Part shown: positions 44,213 to 53,971 of the stretch, piece after piece
Layout: every line of letters begins with the position of its first letter
Numbering within the stretch: the first letter of the stretch is position 1
DNA from: CAVPMN01 sp963706425
Lineage (GTDB): Bacteria; Actinomycetota; Acidimicrobiia; Acidimicrobiales; Acidimicrobilacustridaceae
NCBI GenBank assembly: GCA_963706425.1
Contig: CAVPMN010000020.1
Span: 2,108,001 to 2,172,000 of the forward strand
DNA: 64,000 nucleotides
Direction of reading: 5' to 3'
The notes under the pieces: generated by a model
Databases searched by the model: none
Told to the model about the DNA's origin: nothing
What the model saw: only the letters and a program-made list of their open reading frames with translations
Made by a program: the position numbers and the translations under genes

Positions 44213-44737
44213 GTGGATGACGTGCGGAGCATCGTCGACCGCCTGCGCGGCGGCGATCGCAGTTCAGGCGGCCGGTCAGACGAAGTGGTGGCCATGGTGC
44301 TGGCCGAGCCGACGCGCTTCGCCGAGGTCTTCGCCGCCATCCGCGATCGCGATCCCGTCGTTCGGAAGCGAGCATCCGATGTGGCCGAGAAGGTCACCGC
44401 TCGCCGACCGGAACTGCTCGACGGACGTCAGGGCGAACTGCTCGGCGACCTGGCGCGCTCTCCCCAGGAAGAAGTCCGTTGGCATGTGGTGCAGATGATC
44501 CCCCGGGTGCCCCTCGACGACACGCAACGAGCCGCCGCCGCCGAGCTGCTCCTCGGATTCCTGTCCGACGACAGCAAGCTGGTGCGGGTCAACGCCATGG
44601 AATCGCTGGCCCAACTGGCCGACGACGACGAGGAGCTGCGTTCCCGGGCCATCGTGGCGTTCGACGAGCTGAGCGAGTCGGGATCGCCGGCGGTCCGGGC
44701 CCGTGCCCGCCGGCTCCTCAAGCGACTCATGCGCTGA
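44213..44737 (+). CDS. HEAT-repeat protein
   Basis: 174 residues from GTG 44213. Three to four HEAT-like helical repeats (DPVVRKRASDVAEKV, EEVRWHVVQMIPRV, SKLVRVNAMESLAQLA, SPAVRARARRLLKRL). Such repeats form protein-binding scaffolds; no enzyme motif. Fourth gene in the run after CYTH-CHAD and ParA. Confidence 0.78.
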   Translation: MDDVRSIVDRLRGGDRSSGGRSDEVVAMVLAEPTRFAEVFAAIRDRDPVVRKRASDVAEKVTARRPELLDGRQGELLGDLARSPQEEVRWHVVQMIPRVPLDDTQRAAAAELLLGFLSDDSKLVRVNAMESLAQLADDDEELRSRAIVAFDELSESGSPAVRARARRLLKRLMR

Positions 44738-44863
44738 GCCGCACGGCAGAGCGCCGCCGAACGCTTCCGTTCCAGGCTCTGACGACCTCCGGCTCGAATC
44801 GCTTGCACCTCGGTCGCGATCGTTGGAGCATGGTGGGAACGGCTTGGACCACGGGGAGGGATC

Positions 44864-46161
44864 GTGGCACTTGCTCCGCTGATCGAAGACGTCGTGGGTG
44901 GTGATCTGCCCATCGGCCTCGAAGCGCACGACGGCAGTCGGGTGGGTCCCGGCGAGCCACCCGTCACCGTCGTGGTGCGTCGCGCCGACGCCCTCACGCG
45001 CGTGGCGACCCGCCCAGGCGAGCTCGGCTTCGCCCGGGCCTACGTCGCAGGCGACATCGACATCGAGGGCGACATCTACGCGCTGCTCGAGTTCGCCGCC
45101 GACCATCCCGAGCTGAAGTTGCGGCTGGGAGTGTTGCCGGCGTTGTTGCGCGAGGTGGGTGGCAGCGCGTTCGGCCCCTTCCGCCACCGCCGGAGGAAGC
45201 GCGACTGAGGGGGTGGCTGCACAGCCGTTCGCGCGACCGGCAGGCGATCTCGCATCACTACGACGTCTCGAATGAGTTCTACCGGATGGTGCTCGGCCCC
45301 TCGCTCACCTACTCGTGTGCGGTGTTCGAGTCGGACACCGACTCGCTCGAGCAGGCGCAGGCCAACAAGTACGACCTCATCTGTCGCAAGCTCGGTCTGG
45401 CGCCGGGCCGTCGACTGCTCGACGTCGGCTGTGGATGGGGAGGCATGCTCCTGCACGCCGCCGCCAACTACGGCGTACGAGGGGTCGGGGTGACGATCTC
45501 GGCCGAGCAGGACGAGTTGGCGCGCAAGCGGGTCGCCGAGGCAGGCCTCGACGACCTCATCGAGATCCGGCTGCAGGACTACCGCGACGTCGTCGACGGG
45601 CCGTTCGATGCGATCAGCTCGATCGGCATGTTCGAGCACGTGGGACGGGCGCGGATGGAGGCCTACATGCGCCGCCTCTACACGCTGCTCCGGCCGGGGG
45701 GACGGCTGCTCAACCATGCCATCAGCCGCCCGGGCTATCCCCAACCCGACACGCTCGCCGGGCACACGGTCGCGGTCGGGCGCCGGCTGCTCACCGCGGC
45801 CGGGTCTCGCCTCGGGTCGAAGATCGACAGCCCGTTCATGCAGCGCTACGTGTTCCCCGACGGCGAGTTGCACGAGGTCGGGGTGGTCGTTTCGATGCTG
45901 CAAGAGGTGGGCTTCGAGGTTCGCCATCTCGAGACCCTCCGTGAGCACTACGCCCGCACGCTGCGTTGTTGGGTGGCCAACCTCGAGGCCAACTGGGATC
46001 AGGCCGTGGCCCAGGTAGGCGAGGGCCGGGCGCGCGTGTGGCGCCTCTACATGGCGGCGTCGGCCGTCGGGTTCGAGCGCAACACCATTCAGGTACACCA
46101 GGTGCTGGGTGTCCGCACCGAGGCAGGCCGCGCCGAGGTCCCCCTGCGTCCCTGGTTCTGA
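44864..46161 (+). CDS. Cyclopropane-fatty-acyl-phospholipid synthase family methyltransferase (frame break)
   Basis: About 432 residues after joining two frames at about 45205. GGGGAGGG precedes GTG 44864. N-terminal lipid-binding part (TRVATRPGELGFARAYVAGDIDIEGD), then ISHHYDVSNEFYRMVLGPSLTYSCAVF, SAM motif DVGCGWGGML, and SIGMFEHVG with the active-site Glu region. Adds a methylene to unsaturated acyl chains of membrane lipids, or a methyl group in mycolic-type relatives. Unlike the other breaks, this one needs two bases removed or one added. Confidence 0.87.
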
Positions 46162-46172
46162 CCGGTTCGCAG

Positions 46173-46189
46173 GTTCTGCCGGCCAGAAC
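46173..46189 (+). terminator. Hairpin after the cyclopropane synthase gene
   Basis: GTTCTG and CAGAAC pair around CCGGC 12 nt after the stop codon. Confidence 0.4.
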
Positions 46190-46213
46190 GCTCGGGGGGC
46201 CAGACGCTGCGCG

Positions 46214-47173
46214 ATGATCGCCGGCCATGGTCGACCAGGGCGCCCACCACGGCCACGACGGCACGACGGACACGACGGCCGGTTCGCGCCGAGCCCGACC
46301 GGACCCTTGCACGTCGGCAACCTCCGCACGGCCCTGCTCGCCTGGTTGTTCGCTCGTTCGGCCGGTGCCCGATTCCTCCTGCGGGTCGAGGATCTCGAGG
46401 CGCGGCCGACGAACAGCGTGTTCGAGGCCGGCCAGCTGCACGATCTACGTGCGCTCGGGCTCGACTGGGACGGACCGGTGGTTCGGCAATCGGAGCGCTT
46501 CGCACGCTTCCACGACGTCATCGCCGATCTCGTCGATCGGGGGATGACCTATCCCTGCTACTGCACCCGGCGCGAGGTGCGCGAAGCGGCCTCGGCGCCT
46601 CACGAGCACCTGCCCGAGGGTGCCTATCCGGGTACGTGTCGCGATCTCGGGCGGGTGGCGAGAGCCGAGCGCGAAGCTGCTGGCCGACCTCCGGCCCTGC
46701 GCATCCGAGCCGAGTCGGCCGAGGTGACCTTCGTCGACCGGCTCCACGGTCGGTTCACCGGGCTGGTCGACGACTTCGTGGTGCGGCGCAACGACGGCAC
46801 GCCCGCCTACAACCTGGCCGTGGTCGTCGACGACGCCGACCAGGGGATCGGTGAGGTCGTGCGGGGCGACGATCTGCTCGCCGGCACGCCCCGCCACATC
46901 TACCTGGCGCGCGTGCTGTCGCTGCCGGTGCCGAGCTACGCCCACGTCCCGCTCGTGCTGGCGGCTGACGGAGACCGGCTCTCCAAGTCCGGCCGGGCCG
47001 TCACCCTCGACGACCTGGCGGCCGAGGGACACGACGCCGAGTCGGTGCGGACCGCCCTGGCGGCGAGCCTCGGGCTGGTCGAGCCCGGCTACCGGGTCGG
47101 CATGGGCGAGCTGCTCGAGCGGTTCGACCCGGAACGACTGCCGCGCCAGCCCTGGCTATTTGACGGGTGTTGA
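46214..47173 (+). CDS. gluQ: Glutamyl-Q tRNA(Asp) synthetase-like protein
   Basis: 319 residues from ATG 46214. Class I aminoacyl-tRNA synthetase core: RFAPSPTGPLHVGN (HIGH equivalent), zinc motif CYC ... YPGTC, GDDLLAGTPRHIYL and RLSKSGRAV (KMSKS equivalent). It lacks the anticodon-binding half of GltX, so it is the GluQRS paralogue that charges glutamate onto queuosine of tRNA-Asp. The first ~25 residues are basic and of low complexity, and the true start is uncertain. Confidence 0.88.
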   Translation: MIAGHGRPGRPPRPRRHDGHDGRFAPSPTGPLHVGNLRTALLAWLFARSAGARFLLRVEDLEARPTNSVFEAGQLHDLRALGLDWDGPVVRQSERFARFHDVIADLVDRGMTYPCYCTRREVREAASAPHEHLPEGAYPGTCRDLGRVARAEREAAGRPPALRIRAESAEVTFVDRLHGRFTGLVDDFVVRRNDGTPAYNLAVVVDDADQGIGEVVRGDDLLAGTPRHIYLARVLSLPVPSYAHVPLVLAADGDRLSKSGRAVTLDDLAAEGHDAESVRTALAASLGLVEPGYRVGMGELLERFDPERLPRQPWLFDGC

Positions 47174-47229
47174 GATCGTGTCGGTCGTCGAGCAGGCGCG
47201 CCTGGTTCGCCGCGTGCAAGGCTGCGCCG

Positions 47230-47613
47230 ATGACACCTGAAGAAGTGGTCGACGAGTTCGTTCGCCGGGTGGTGGCCAAAGATCTCGACGCGGCCTGCGA
47301 GCTGGTCACTGCCGACGTCGAGTACGACAACGTGCCGATGGGCAAGAACTTCGGACCCGAGGGCATCAAGGCGGTCCTCGGGGCGATGGTCTCGGTCGAC
47401 GAGGTCGAGTTCGTCATCCTGCGTCAGGTCGCGGTGGGCGACACGATCATGAACGAGCGGGTCGACCGGTTCCGCATCGGCGAGACCTGGATGGACCTAC
47501 CCGTGGCGGGCGTGTTCGTGGTGAACGACGACGGCCTCATCTCGTTGTGGCGCGACTACTTCGACATGGCCACTCTCACTGATCAGATGAACGCCGTCGC
47601 GGCGGCGAGTTAG
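47230..47613 (+). CDS. Limonene-1,2-epoxide hydrolase/SnoaL-like protein
   Basis: 127 residues of the NTF2-like fold. Residues NERVDRF and the later LWRDYFD match the Asp-Arg-Asp arrangement of limonene epoxide hydrolases. The natural substrate is unknown. ATG 47230 chosen because upstream residues are not conserved-looking; 9 bp before the amidase gene. Confidence 0.82.
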   Translation: MTPEEVVDEFVRRVVAKDLDAACELVTADVEYDNVPMGKNFGPEGIKAVLGAMVSVDEVEFVILRQVAVGDTIMNERVDRFRIGETWMDLPVAGVFVVNDDGLISLWRDYFDMATLTDQMNAVAAAS

Positions 47614-47622
47614 GCGGAACCC

Positions 47623-49049
47623 ATGACCGACATCGACCCCTTCTCCCCAGCAGTCGACCTGGCCGCGGCGGTGCGGCGGCGAGACGTCAGCCCGGTCGAG
47701 CTGGCCGAGCTCTACCTGCACCGGATCGATGCCCTCGATCCGCAGCTCAATGCGTTCTGCCATCGAGCCGACGACGATGTGCTGGCCGCGGCCAAGCAGG
47801 CCGAGCGGCGGGTGGTCGACGAGCCGGTCGAGTCGTTGCCGCCGTTCCTCGGCGTCCCGTTGCCGATCAAAGACCTCAACCGGGTGGCCGGCTGGCCCAC
47901 CACCTACGGCTCTCGGTCTGCGCCCGCCGGGCCCAGCTCACACTCCGATCCTGTGGTCGAGCGCTTCGTCGCCTCCGGCTTCGTGCTTCTCGGCATGACC
48001 AACTCTCCCGAGTTCGGGACGATCCCGTGCACCGAGAGCCTGGCCCATGGCTTCACCCGCAATCCCTGGAATCCCGATCACACGCCGGGAGGTTCGAGCG
48101 GGGGAGCGGCGTGCGGCCGTCGCGTCGGGCATGGCGCCGATCGCCCATGCCAGCGACGGCGGTGGCTCGATTCGGATCCCGTCATCGTGCTGCGGGTTGG
48201 TGGGCCTCAAGCCGAGCCGCAACCGCGTGCCGAACGGTCCCAACGAGACCGAGGGCTTCACCACCGACGGCGTGGTCACCCGCACGGTGGCCGACACTGC
48301 GGCCGTGCTCGACATCATCGGTCGGCCCGATCCCCTCAGCTGGTACAACGCGCCACCGCCGGCCGAGCCGTGGTCGACGCTCGCCGCCGCGGCGCCGGCT
48401 CGGGTGCGGGTGCTGGTGATGACCGAGTCGCCCGTGCCGATGCCCGTCGACGACGAGTGCATCACCGCCGTCGAACGGGCCGCGCGAGGCCCTGGCCGGG
48501 TTGGGCCACGAGATCGTCGAGGTCCCACTCGAGATGCCTCCCGCCGACGAGTTCGTCGAGTGCTTCAGCGCCATCTGGGACGCCGCCAGCGCGGGGGTCC
48601 CGATCACCGACGAAGCGTTGGTCGAACCGCTCAACGCCGCGCTGCGCAAGCTGGCCCGCGAACGCGACTCGATCACCTACTCCGAGATCGTGATGCGCAC
48701 CCAGGAGATGTCGCGCCTGTTCGCCGGCAACTGGGGTCGGGATTTCGACGTGTTGCTCACGCCCACCATGGCTGTGGAGCCGCCGCGGTGCGGTTCGATC
48801 TGGGAGGGCGCCGACGACGATCCGATGATGGCGTTCTTCAACAGCTTCCCCATGGGCGTGTTCACCTCGCTGTTCAACGTCACCGGGCAGCCCGCGCTGT
48901 CGCTTCCCGTCCACCTGAGCCCCAGCGGGCTCCCGGTCGGCGTGCAGCTGGCGGGGGCACCGTGGGCCGATGCACTGCTGCTGCAGCTCGGCAATCAGCT
49001 CGAGCCGATCTTCGGCTGGGCCGACCGCCACCCGACCTCGGCTGGCTGA
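47623..49049 (+). CDS. Amidase signature family enzyme (two frame breaks)
   Basis: About 475 residues reassembled. Ser-cisSer-Lys triad: Lys in VPLPIKDLN, cis-Ser in TPGGSSGGAA and the nucleophile Ser in SDGGGSIRIPSSCCGLVGLKPS. Frame breaks at about 48116 (inside CGGCCG) and about 48489, both repaired by removing one G. Hydrolyses a carboxamide; the substrate is open. Not GatA, since no gatB/gatC is nearby. Confidence 0.85.
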
Positions 49050-49058
49050 GCCGACCCG

Positions 49059-50204
49059 TCACTCGATCGCGGCGAGCACCTGCTTGCCGATCTCGTTCAC
49101 GAGGTTGCCCTGCGCGCCGATGTCGGCGCCGGGTTGGCCTGCCCGCGTGACCACGATGCCTTCGTCGGGCAGCACGAGCACGATCTGGTTGCCGAGCCCG
49201 ATCGCGGCGTAGGCGTTCTCGGGCAGATCGGGCCAGATGGGCCCGCTGGCGCCGACGTCGCGACCGGGCAGCTCGACCGGGCCGGGCCGGTTGAGCCACC
49301 ACAGGTAGCCGTAGGCGTTGTTGATCTCGGTGCTCGGCGTGGTGGCCTCGGCCACCCACTCCTCGGACACGACCTGCTCGTCGTTCCACCGGCCACCGGC
49401 CAGGAACAACAGGCCGAAACGGGCCAGGTCCTGGCAGGTCGTGTCGGCCCCCATGAACGTGAGGGGATTGCCGCTCGGGTCACGTCGCAGATCGACCTCC
49501 ATGCCGATCGGCTCGAACAGCTTCTCCTGCGCGTACTCGCCCTCGTCACGACCAGTCGCCCGCTCGACCACCGCTTCGAGCGTCTGGATGGCGCTGTTGT
49601 TGTACTCCCACTCGGTGCCCGGCTCGAACTGCTGGTCGAGGCCGATGGCGAAGGCGGTGGAGTCTGCCGACGACGGCATCTCGCGGTAGTCGGTCTGGAA
49701 GCTCCAGAAGCGGCCCGAGTCGTTGGAGAGGAGGTTGCGGATGGTGACCGATTCGCTCGGCGTGCCCTTCCACTCGGTGATGAAGTCGGAAGCCGGCTGG
49801 TCGATGTCGAGGTGTCCTTCCTCCTCGGCGATGCCGACGACCGTGCTCGACATCGACTTGGTGGCCGAGAACATCTCCTGGGTCGAGCTCGGGTCGGTGT
49901 CGTTCCAGTAGGACTCGGCGACCAGGCGACCGTCGCGCACCACGGTCATGCAGTTGCTGCCCCGCTCACCGAGGAACGTCTCGAGCCCGTCGAGCGCGGC
50001 CTCGTCGAGCCCGGCCTCGGCGGCGGTGACGGTGTCCCACTCGGCACCTGGGAAGACCAGATCGTCGGCCACCGTCGTGGTGGTGGACGCTTCGGTCGAT
50101 GCCGGCTGCGAGTCGGCTTCGGTCGACGATTCCGAGCAGGCGGCGAGCAACAGCACGGCGGCGGCGACCGCACCGACCGAGCGGCGCGCGCTGCGGCCGG
50201 TCAT
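49059..50204 (-). CDS. Serine hydrolase, beta-lactamase (class C/AmpC) fold, lipoprotein
   Basis: 381 residues. Signal peptide with lipobox (LLLAAC), a Ser/Thr linker, then a penicillin-binding-like domain with SATK (S-x-x-K nucleophile) and YNN (Y-x-N). Such proteins are esterases or peptidases more often than resistance enzymes. It overlaps the upstream SnoaL-like gene by 4 bp. Confidence 0.88.
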   Translation of the reverse strand: MTGRSARRSVGAVAAAVLLLAACSESSTEADSQPASTEASTTTTVADDLVFPGAEWDTVTAAEAGLDEAALDGLETFLGERGSNCMTVVRDGRLVAESYWNDTDPSSTQEMFSATKSMSSTVVGIAEEEGHLDIDQPASDFITEWKGTPSESVTIRNLLSNDSGRFWSFQTDYREMPSSADSTAFAIGLDQQFEPGTEWEYNNSAIQTLEAVVERATGRDEGEYAQEKLFEPIGMEVDLRRDPSGNPLTFMGADTTCQDLARFGLLFLAGGRWNDEQVVSEEWVAEATTPSTEINNAYGYLWWLNRPGPVELPGRDVGASGPIWPDLPENAYAAIGLGNQIVLVLPDEGIVVTRAGQPGADIGAQGNLVNEIGKQVLAAIE

Positions 50205-50683
50205 GCGGGCCGGGTGACGTTGCGATCGGGATTCGCCGGGGGCAGGTTGAACCCGGGGCCGGGCCTCCAGCCGCTGGCGGCGAGATCCTCGAGCACGTGC
50301 GTCATGTTGAGCAGGTCCTCTTCGTAGGAGAACTTGCCATCACCGGCGTAGATCAACGTGGAGTAGCCCGACTGCGAGTAGACGGTGCCGTCCGGACGGG
50401 CGCCGGGGAGGATCTGGGTCCACTTGATCACCACGTTGTCGCCGTCGATCGCGGTGTACTCGATGGGGAACGTCCAGTCCTCGAGGCCCACCATGCTCTC
50501 GTGGAGGAACGTGCGGATCTCGTCGATGCCCTCGATGCGACCCCACGCCGGATCGATGTAGATGGCGTCGTCGGTGAACAGCTCAGCCAGGGCGGTCCAC
50601 GTCGCTTCGCCTCGGCCGATGCGCTCGCGCAACTCGACGTAGCGCGCCACCACTGCTTCCACCTCGTCGCGCGGATGCGCCAT
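50201..50683 (-). CDS. SnoaL-like / NTF2-fold protein
   Basis: 160 residues; the conical NTF2-like fold pattern (ALAELFTDDAIYIDPAWGRI, EGIDEIRTFL) indicates a small-molecule-binding or isomerase-type protein. Function unknown. Upstream partner of the serine hydrolase in a two-gene unit; a GAGG-type ribosome binding site precedes ATG 50683. Confidence 0.82.
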   Translation of the reverse strand: MAHPRDEVEAVVARYVELRERIGRGEATWTALAELFTDDAIYIDPAWGRIEGIDEIRTFLHESMVGLEDWTFPIEYTAIDGDNVVIKWTQILPGARPDGTVYSQSGYSTLIYAGDGKFSYEEDLLNMTHVLEDLAASGWRPGPGFNLPPANPDRNVTRPA

Positions 50684-50723
50684 GGTTCGAACTCGCTTTC
50701 CTCAGACCGCCGGCGTCAGCCGG

Positions 50724-51725
50724 TCAGGGTCGTTCCTTGGGGGTGAACTCGGCGGTGATGGCCGGGTCGTCGATCACGACCGGCCCCACGATGTCATCGA
50801 TTCGCCGCAGCACGTCGTCGTCGAGCACCACGCCGGAGGCCTTTACGTTGTCGTGCACCTGCTCGGGCCGGGAGGCACCGACGATGGCCGAGGCCACGTT
50901 GTCGTTGGCCAACACCCAGGCCACCGCCAGCTGGGCCATGGTCACCCCACAGTCGTCGGCGATCGGGCGCAGCTGCTGCACCCGCTCGAGCACGTCGTCG
51001 CGCAGGAACCGCTTCACGAAGCCTCCGCCCTGCTCGTCGGTGGCCCGCGAGTCGGCGGGCGGCGGCTCACCCGGCAGGTACTTTCCCGTGAGCACACCCT
51101 GGGCGATGGGCGACCAGACGATCTGGCTGACGCCGAGCTCGCGGCACGTGGGCACCACTTCGCCGTCGATCACCCGCCAGAGCATCGAGTACTGCGGCTG
51201 GTTGGAGACCAGTTGCACGCCCAGCTGCACCGCCAGCTCGTGGCCGGCGCGGATCTGGTCGGCCGTCCACTCGGACACCCCGATGTAGAGGGCCTTGCCG
51301 GCCCGCACGATGTCGGCGAACGCCTGCATCGTCTCTTCGAGCGGCGTCTGGTGGTCGTAGCGGTGAGCCTGGTAGAGGTCGACGTAGTCGGTGCCCAGCC
51401 GGCGCAGCGAGCCGTCGATCGACTCCATCATGTGCTTGCGCGACAGGCCCCGGTCGTTGGGGCCCGAGCCCGTCGGCCAGAACACCTTGGTGAAGATCTC
51501 GAGACTCTCCCGTCGCTCCCCCGCCAGGGCGTCGCCGAGGACCTTCTCGGCCCGGGTGCCCGCGTAGACATCGGCCGTGTCGAACGTGGTGATGCCCGAT
51601 TCGAGGGCGGCCCGCACACAGGCGTGGGCGGCGTCGTCTTCGATCTGGCTGCCGTGGGTGATCCAGTTGCCATAGGAGATCTCGCTGATCTTCAGGCCAC
51701 TGTTGCCGAGGAAGCGGTGCTGCAT
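50724..51725 (-). CDS. Aldo/keto reductase, Kv-beta/YghZ-like
   Basis: 333 residues; TIM-barrel family with the Asp-Tyr-Lys-His tetrad: FDTADVY (Asp, Tyr), IFTKVFW (Lys) and YQAHRYD (His). C-terminal NADPH-binding segment IVGASRPEQVHDN. Reduces carbonyls with NADPH; the substrate is unknown. Confidence 0.92.
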   Translation of the reverse strand: MQHRFLGNSGLKISEISYGNWITHGSQIEDDAAHACVRAALESGITTFDTADVYAGTRAEKVLGDALAGERRESLEIFTKVFWPTGSGPNDRGLSRKHMMESIDGSLRRLGTDYVDLYQAHRYDHQTPLEETMQAFADIVRAGKALYIGVSEWTADQIRAGHELAVQLGVQLVSNQPQYSMLWRVIDGEVVPTCRELGVSQIVWSPIAQGVLTGKYLPGEPPPADSRATDEQGGGFVKRFLRDDVLERVQQLRPIADDCGVTMAQLAVAWVLANDNVASAIVGASRPEQVHDNVKASGVVLDDDVLRRIDDIVGPVVIDDPAITAEFTPKERP

Positions 51726-51731
51726 CCCGTC

Positions 51732-51737
51732 ACCCTA
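51732..51737 (-). promoter_or_regulatory. -10-like box TAGGGT (minus strand)
   Basis: Ends 7 nt before ATG 51725. Confidence 0.5.
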
Positions 51738-51772
51738 CGGCTCCTGAGCCGATGGACGGCGGGTCGGCCCGT

Positions 51773-51778
51773 TAGGGT
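51773..51778 (+). promoter_or_regulatory. -10-like box TAGGGT
   Basis: Ends 9 nt before ATG 51787; back-to-back with the box at 51732. Confidence 0.4.
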
Positions 51779-51786
51779 CTGCGCCC

Positions 51787-52962
51787 ATGCGCTCACCGTC
51801 GCGGCTCGTCTTGTCCATCGTCGCGTTGCCGATCCTGGTTGCCGGCCTGCTCGGCGCCTGTTCCTCCGACGACTCGTCCACCGACACCGCTGCGGCCACC
51901 ACCACGGTGGCGCCCATCCCTTCGGGCCCGCCCCCCTACGAGGCGGGTCCCTACCAGGTCGGTCGGCGCACGATCACGGTGACCGACCCGGCGCGTGACG
52001 GCCGTGAGCTCACGGTCGACGTGTGGTATCCCGCCGACGAGACGGCCGCGGCGGCGGCGCCGAAGTCGGTCTACACGTTCATCCCCGGTGTGGAGTTCGC
52101 ATCGGACGTGGCGGCGGCCGATGTGCCGATCGACGGGTCGGGTCCGTTCCCGTTCGTCGTCTACTCACACGGCAGCGGGGGCATCCGCTATCAGTTCTCG
52201 TCGTTCACCGAGCTGCTGGCCAGCCACGGCTTCGTGGTGGCGTCGCCCGATCACGCGGGCAACACCGCGTTCGACTCGTTCCTCGGCACGTCGGCATCGA
52301 GCGACGAGAACCAGGTGAATCGACCCACCGACGTGGCGTTCCTCATCTCGGAGTTCCTGGCTGGAGAGAGCGCCGAGACCGCTCCGTTCGCCGGCGCCCT
52401 CGACGCGGACCGCATCGGGGTCGTGGGCCACTCCGCCGGCGGGTTCACCGCCCTGGCCTCTGCGAGCGGCCACGCAGGCGTGCCGCCCGACGCCCGGGTG
52501 CGGGCGATCATCGGCATGGCGCCCTACTCCCGTCCGCTGTCCGACGAGGAACTGCAGTCGATCGACGTGCCGTCGATGCTGTTGAGCGGCACCAAGGACA
52601 CCACCACACCCATCGCGCAGGACACCGAGCGACCGTGGGAGCTCATCAGCGGACGGCCGCTCTACCGGGTCGACCTGGTCGACGGTGGCCACCAGTCGTT
52701 CGCCGACGTGTGCGCCTACCAGGAGCTCGCCGCGGAGTTGCCTGATGCGCCGGCACCGTTGGTCGAGGCCATCGACGCCTTCGCCGAAGAAGGCTGCACA
52801 CCCGAGCTGCTCGACATCGAGGTCGCCCACCGCGACATCGCCACGTTCAGCATCCCGTTCCTGCTCGAGTTCGTCGCCGGCGACGATTCGATGGCGGGCT
52901 ACCTCAGCCCGGCGTTTGCCGACACCCTTCCCGAAGTCGAGTTCCAGGTGAAAGAGAGCTGA
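51787..52962 (+). CDS. Alpha/beta-hydrolase lipoprotein (PAF-acetylhydrolase/chlorophyllase-like)
   Basis: 391 residues. Signal peptide with lipobox (LLGACSS) and a short Thr-rich linker. Hydrolase core with VVYSHGSGG (oxyanion region), nucleophile elbow GHSAGG (Ser216), Asp candidate in SGTKDTTTP and His in VDGGHQSF. Paralogue of the protein at 11748, but with the nucleophile present, so active ester hydrolysis at the cell envelope is likely. Confidence 0.86.
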   Translation: MRSPSRLVLSIVALPILVAGLLGACSSDDSSTDTAAATTTVAPIPSGPPPYEAGPYQVGRRTITVTDPARDGRELTVDVWYPADETAAAAAPKSVYTFIPGVEFASDVAAADVPIDGSGPFPFVVYSHGSGGIRYQFSSFTELLASHGFVVASPDHAGNTAFDSFLGTSASSDENQVNRPTDVAFLISEFLAGESAETAPFAGALDADRIGVVGHSAGGFTALASASGHAGVPPDARVRAIIGMAPYSRPLSDEELQSIDVPSMLLSGTKDTTTPIAQDTERPWELISGRPLYRVDLVDGGHQSFADVCAYQELAAELPDAPAPLVEAIDAFAEEGCTPELLDIEVAHRDIATFSIPFLLEFVAGDDSMAGYLSPAFADTLPEVEFQVKES

Positions 52963-52977
52963 TGGCGCCTCGTCGCG

Positions 52978-53862
52978 TCAGCTGTTGATCTCGGCCAAGA
53001 CCTCGAGCGTGCGGGTGCGGTCGAGGAACAGCGACGCGACGAACTCGGTGGCCCCGGCCTGATAGATGCGCTCGATGCCGGAGCGCACGGTCGCCGCGTC
53101 GCCCACGATGGCCACGTCGGCCGGCCCGCTCGCGCCTTCCCGGTCGAGCATGGCCTTGTAGGACGGGAGGTGCCCGTAGACCTGGAAGAGGTTGGCGGCC
53201 TTCTCCCGGGCATCGTCGGGATCGTCGGTCACCGCGACGGGCAGGGCGACGACGATGCGCGGCGCGGGGCGGCCGGCCTCGGAGGCCGCCTTTGTGATGG
53301 TGGGGGCCACGTGCGAAGCGAGCGTGGCCGGGCCGGTCATCCAGGTCACCGTGCCATCGGCTAGCCGGCCGGTGACCGCCAGCATCTGCGACCCGAGGGC
53401 GGCCACCACGACAGGCACGGGGTCGGACGCGATGGCGAGGCCCACCTTGCCCGTGAGCGTCTCGCCCTCGAAGTCGACTGGGTCGCCGTGCACCAACGGC
53501 ATGAGGATCGAGAGGTACTCCCGCAGATGACGCACGGGCTTGTCCCACGAGAACCCGAGCATGCCCTCCATCAGCAGCTGGTGCGACAGGCCGATCCCCA
53601 GCGTGAGACGACCGCCGCTGACCTGCTGCACCGTGCGGGCCTGGGCGGCCAGCATCATCGGGTGTCGCGGGTAGGTGGGGATCACCGAGGTGCCGAGGGC
53701 GATGTCGGGCACCTCGGCGGCGGCCACCGCCAGAGCGGTGAGAGCATCGGGGCCGAAGACCTGAGGGGCCCAGACCGAGCCGAACCCTCCGGCTCGCACC
53801 CGCCGGATCTGCTCGGTCAGGGTCTCGACATCCTGACCGTCGACGAAGATCCCGATCTGCAT
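52978..53862 (-). CDS. LLM-class F420-dependent oxidoreductase
   Basis: 294 residues, luciferase-like monooxygenase fold. Pattern MQIGIFVDGQDVETLTEQ, ALGTSVIPTYPRHP, GGRLTLGIGLSHQ and PVVVAALGSQM matches the actinobacterial TIGR03564-like F420 group. It probably reduces or oxidises a substrate using coenzyme F420, common in actinobacteria. ATG 53862 is preferred over an upstream in-frame start at 53907 because GGGGGAG lies just upstream. Confidence 0.88.
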   Translation of the reverse strand: MQIGIFVDGQDVETLTEQIRRVRAGGFGSVWAPQVFGPDALTALAVAAAEVPDIALGTSVIPTYPRHPMMLAAQARTVQQVSGGRLTLGIGLSHQLLMEGMLGFSWDKPVRHLREYLSILMPLVHGDPVDFEGETLTGKVGLAIASDPVPVVVAALGSQMLAVTGRLADGTVTWMTGPATLASHVAPTITKAASEAGRPAPRIVVALPVAVTDDPDDAREKAANLFQVYGHLPSYKAMLDREGASGPADVAIVGDAATVRSGIERIYQAGATEFVASLFLDRTRTLEVLAEINS

Positions 53863-53956
53863 GCGCAGGCTCCCCCGTTCGCGTGACGCGCGCAGGCTAC
53901 CGGCCACCGCCCTCGACGCGGCCGGGGAGATGACCCAACCTCCCCGGCAGGCGACC

Positions 53957-53962
53957 TAGCCT
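53957..53962 (+). promoter_or_regulatory. -10-like box TAGCCT
   Basis: Ends 10 nt before TTG 53972 of the flippase gene. Confidence 0.35.
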
Positions 53963-53971
53963 CGCCCTCGC

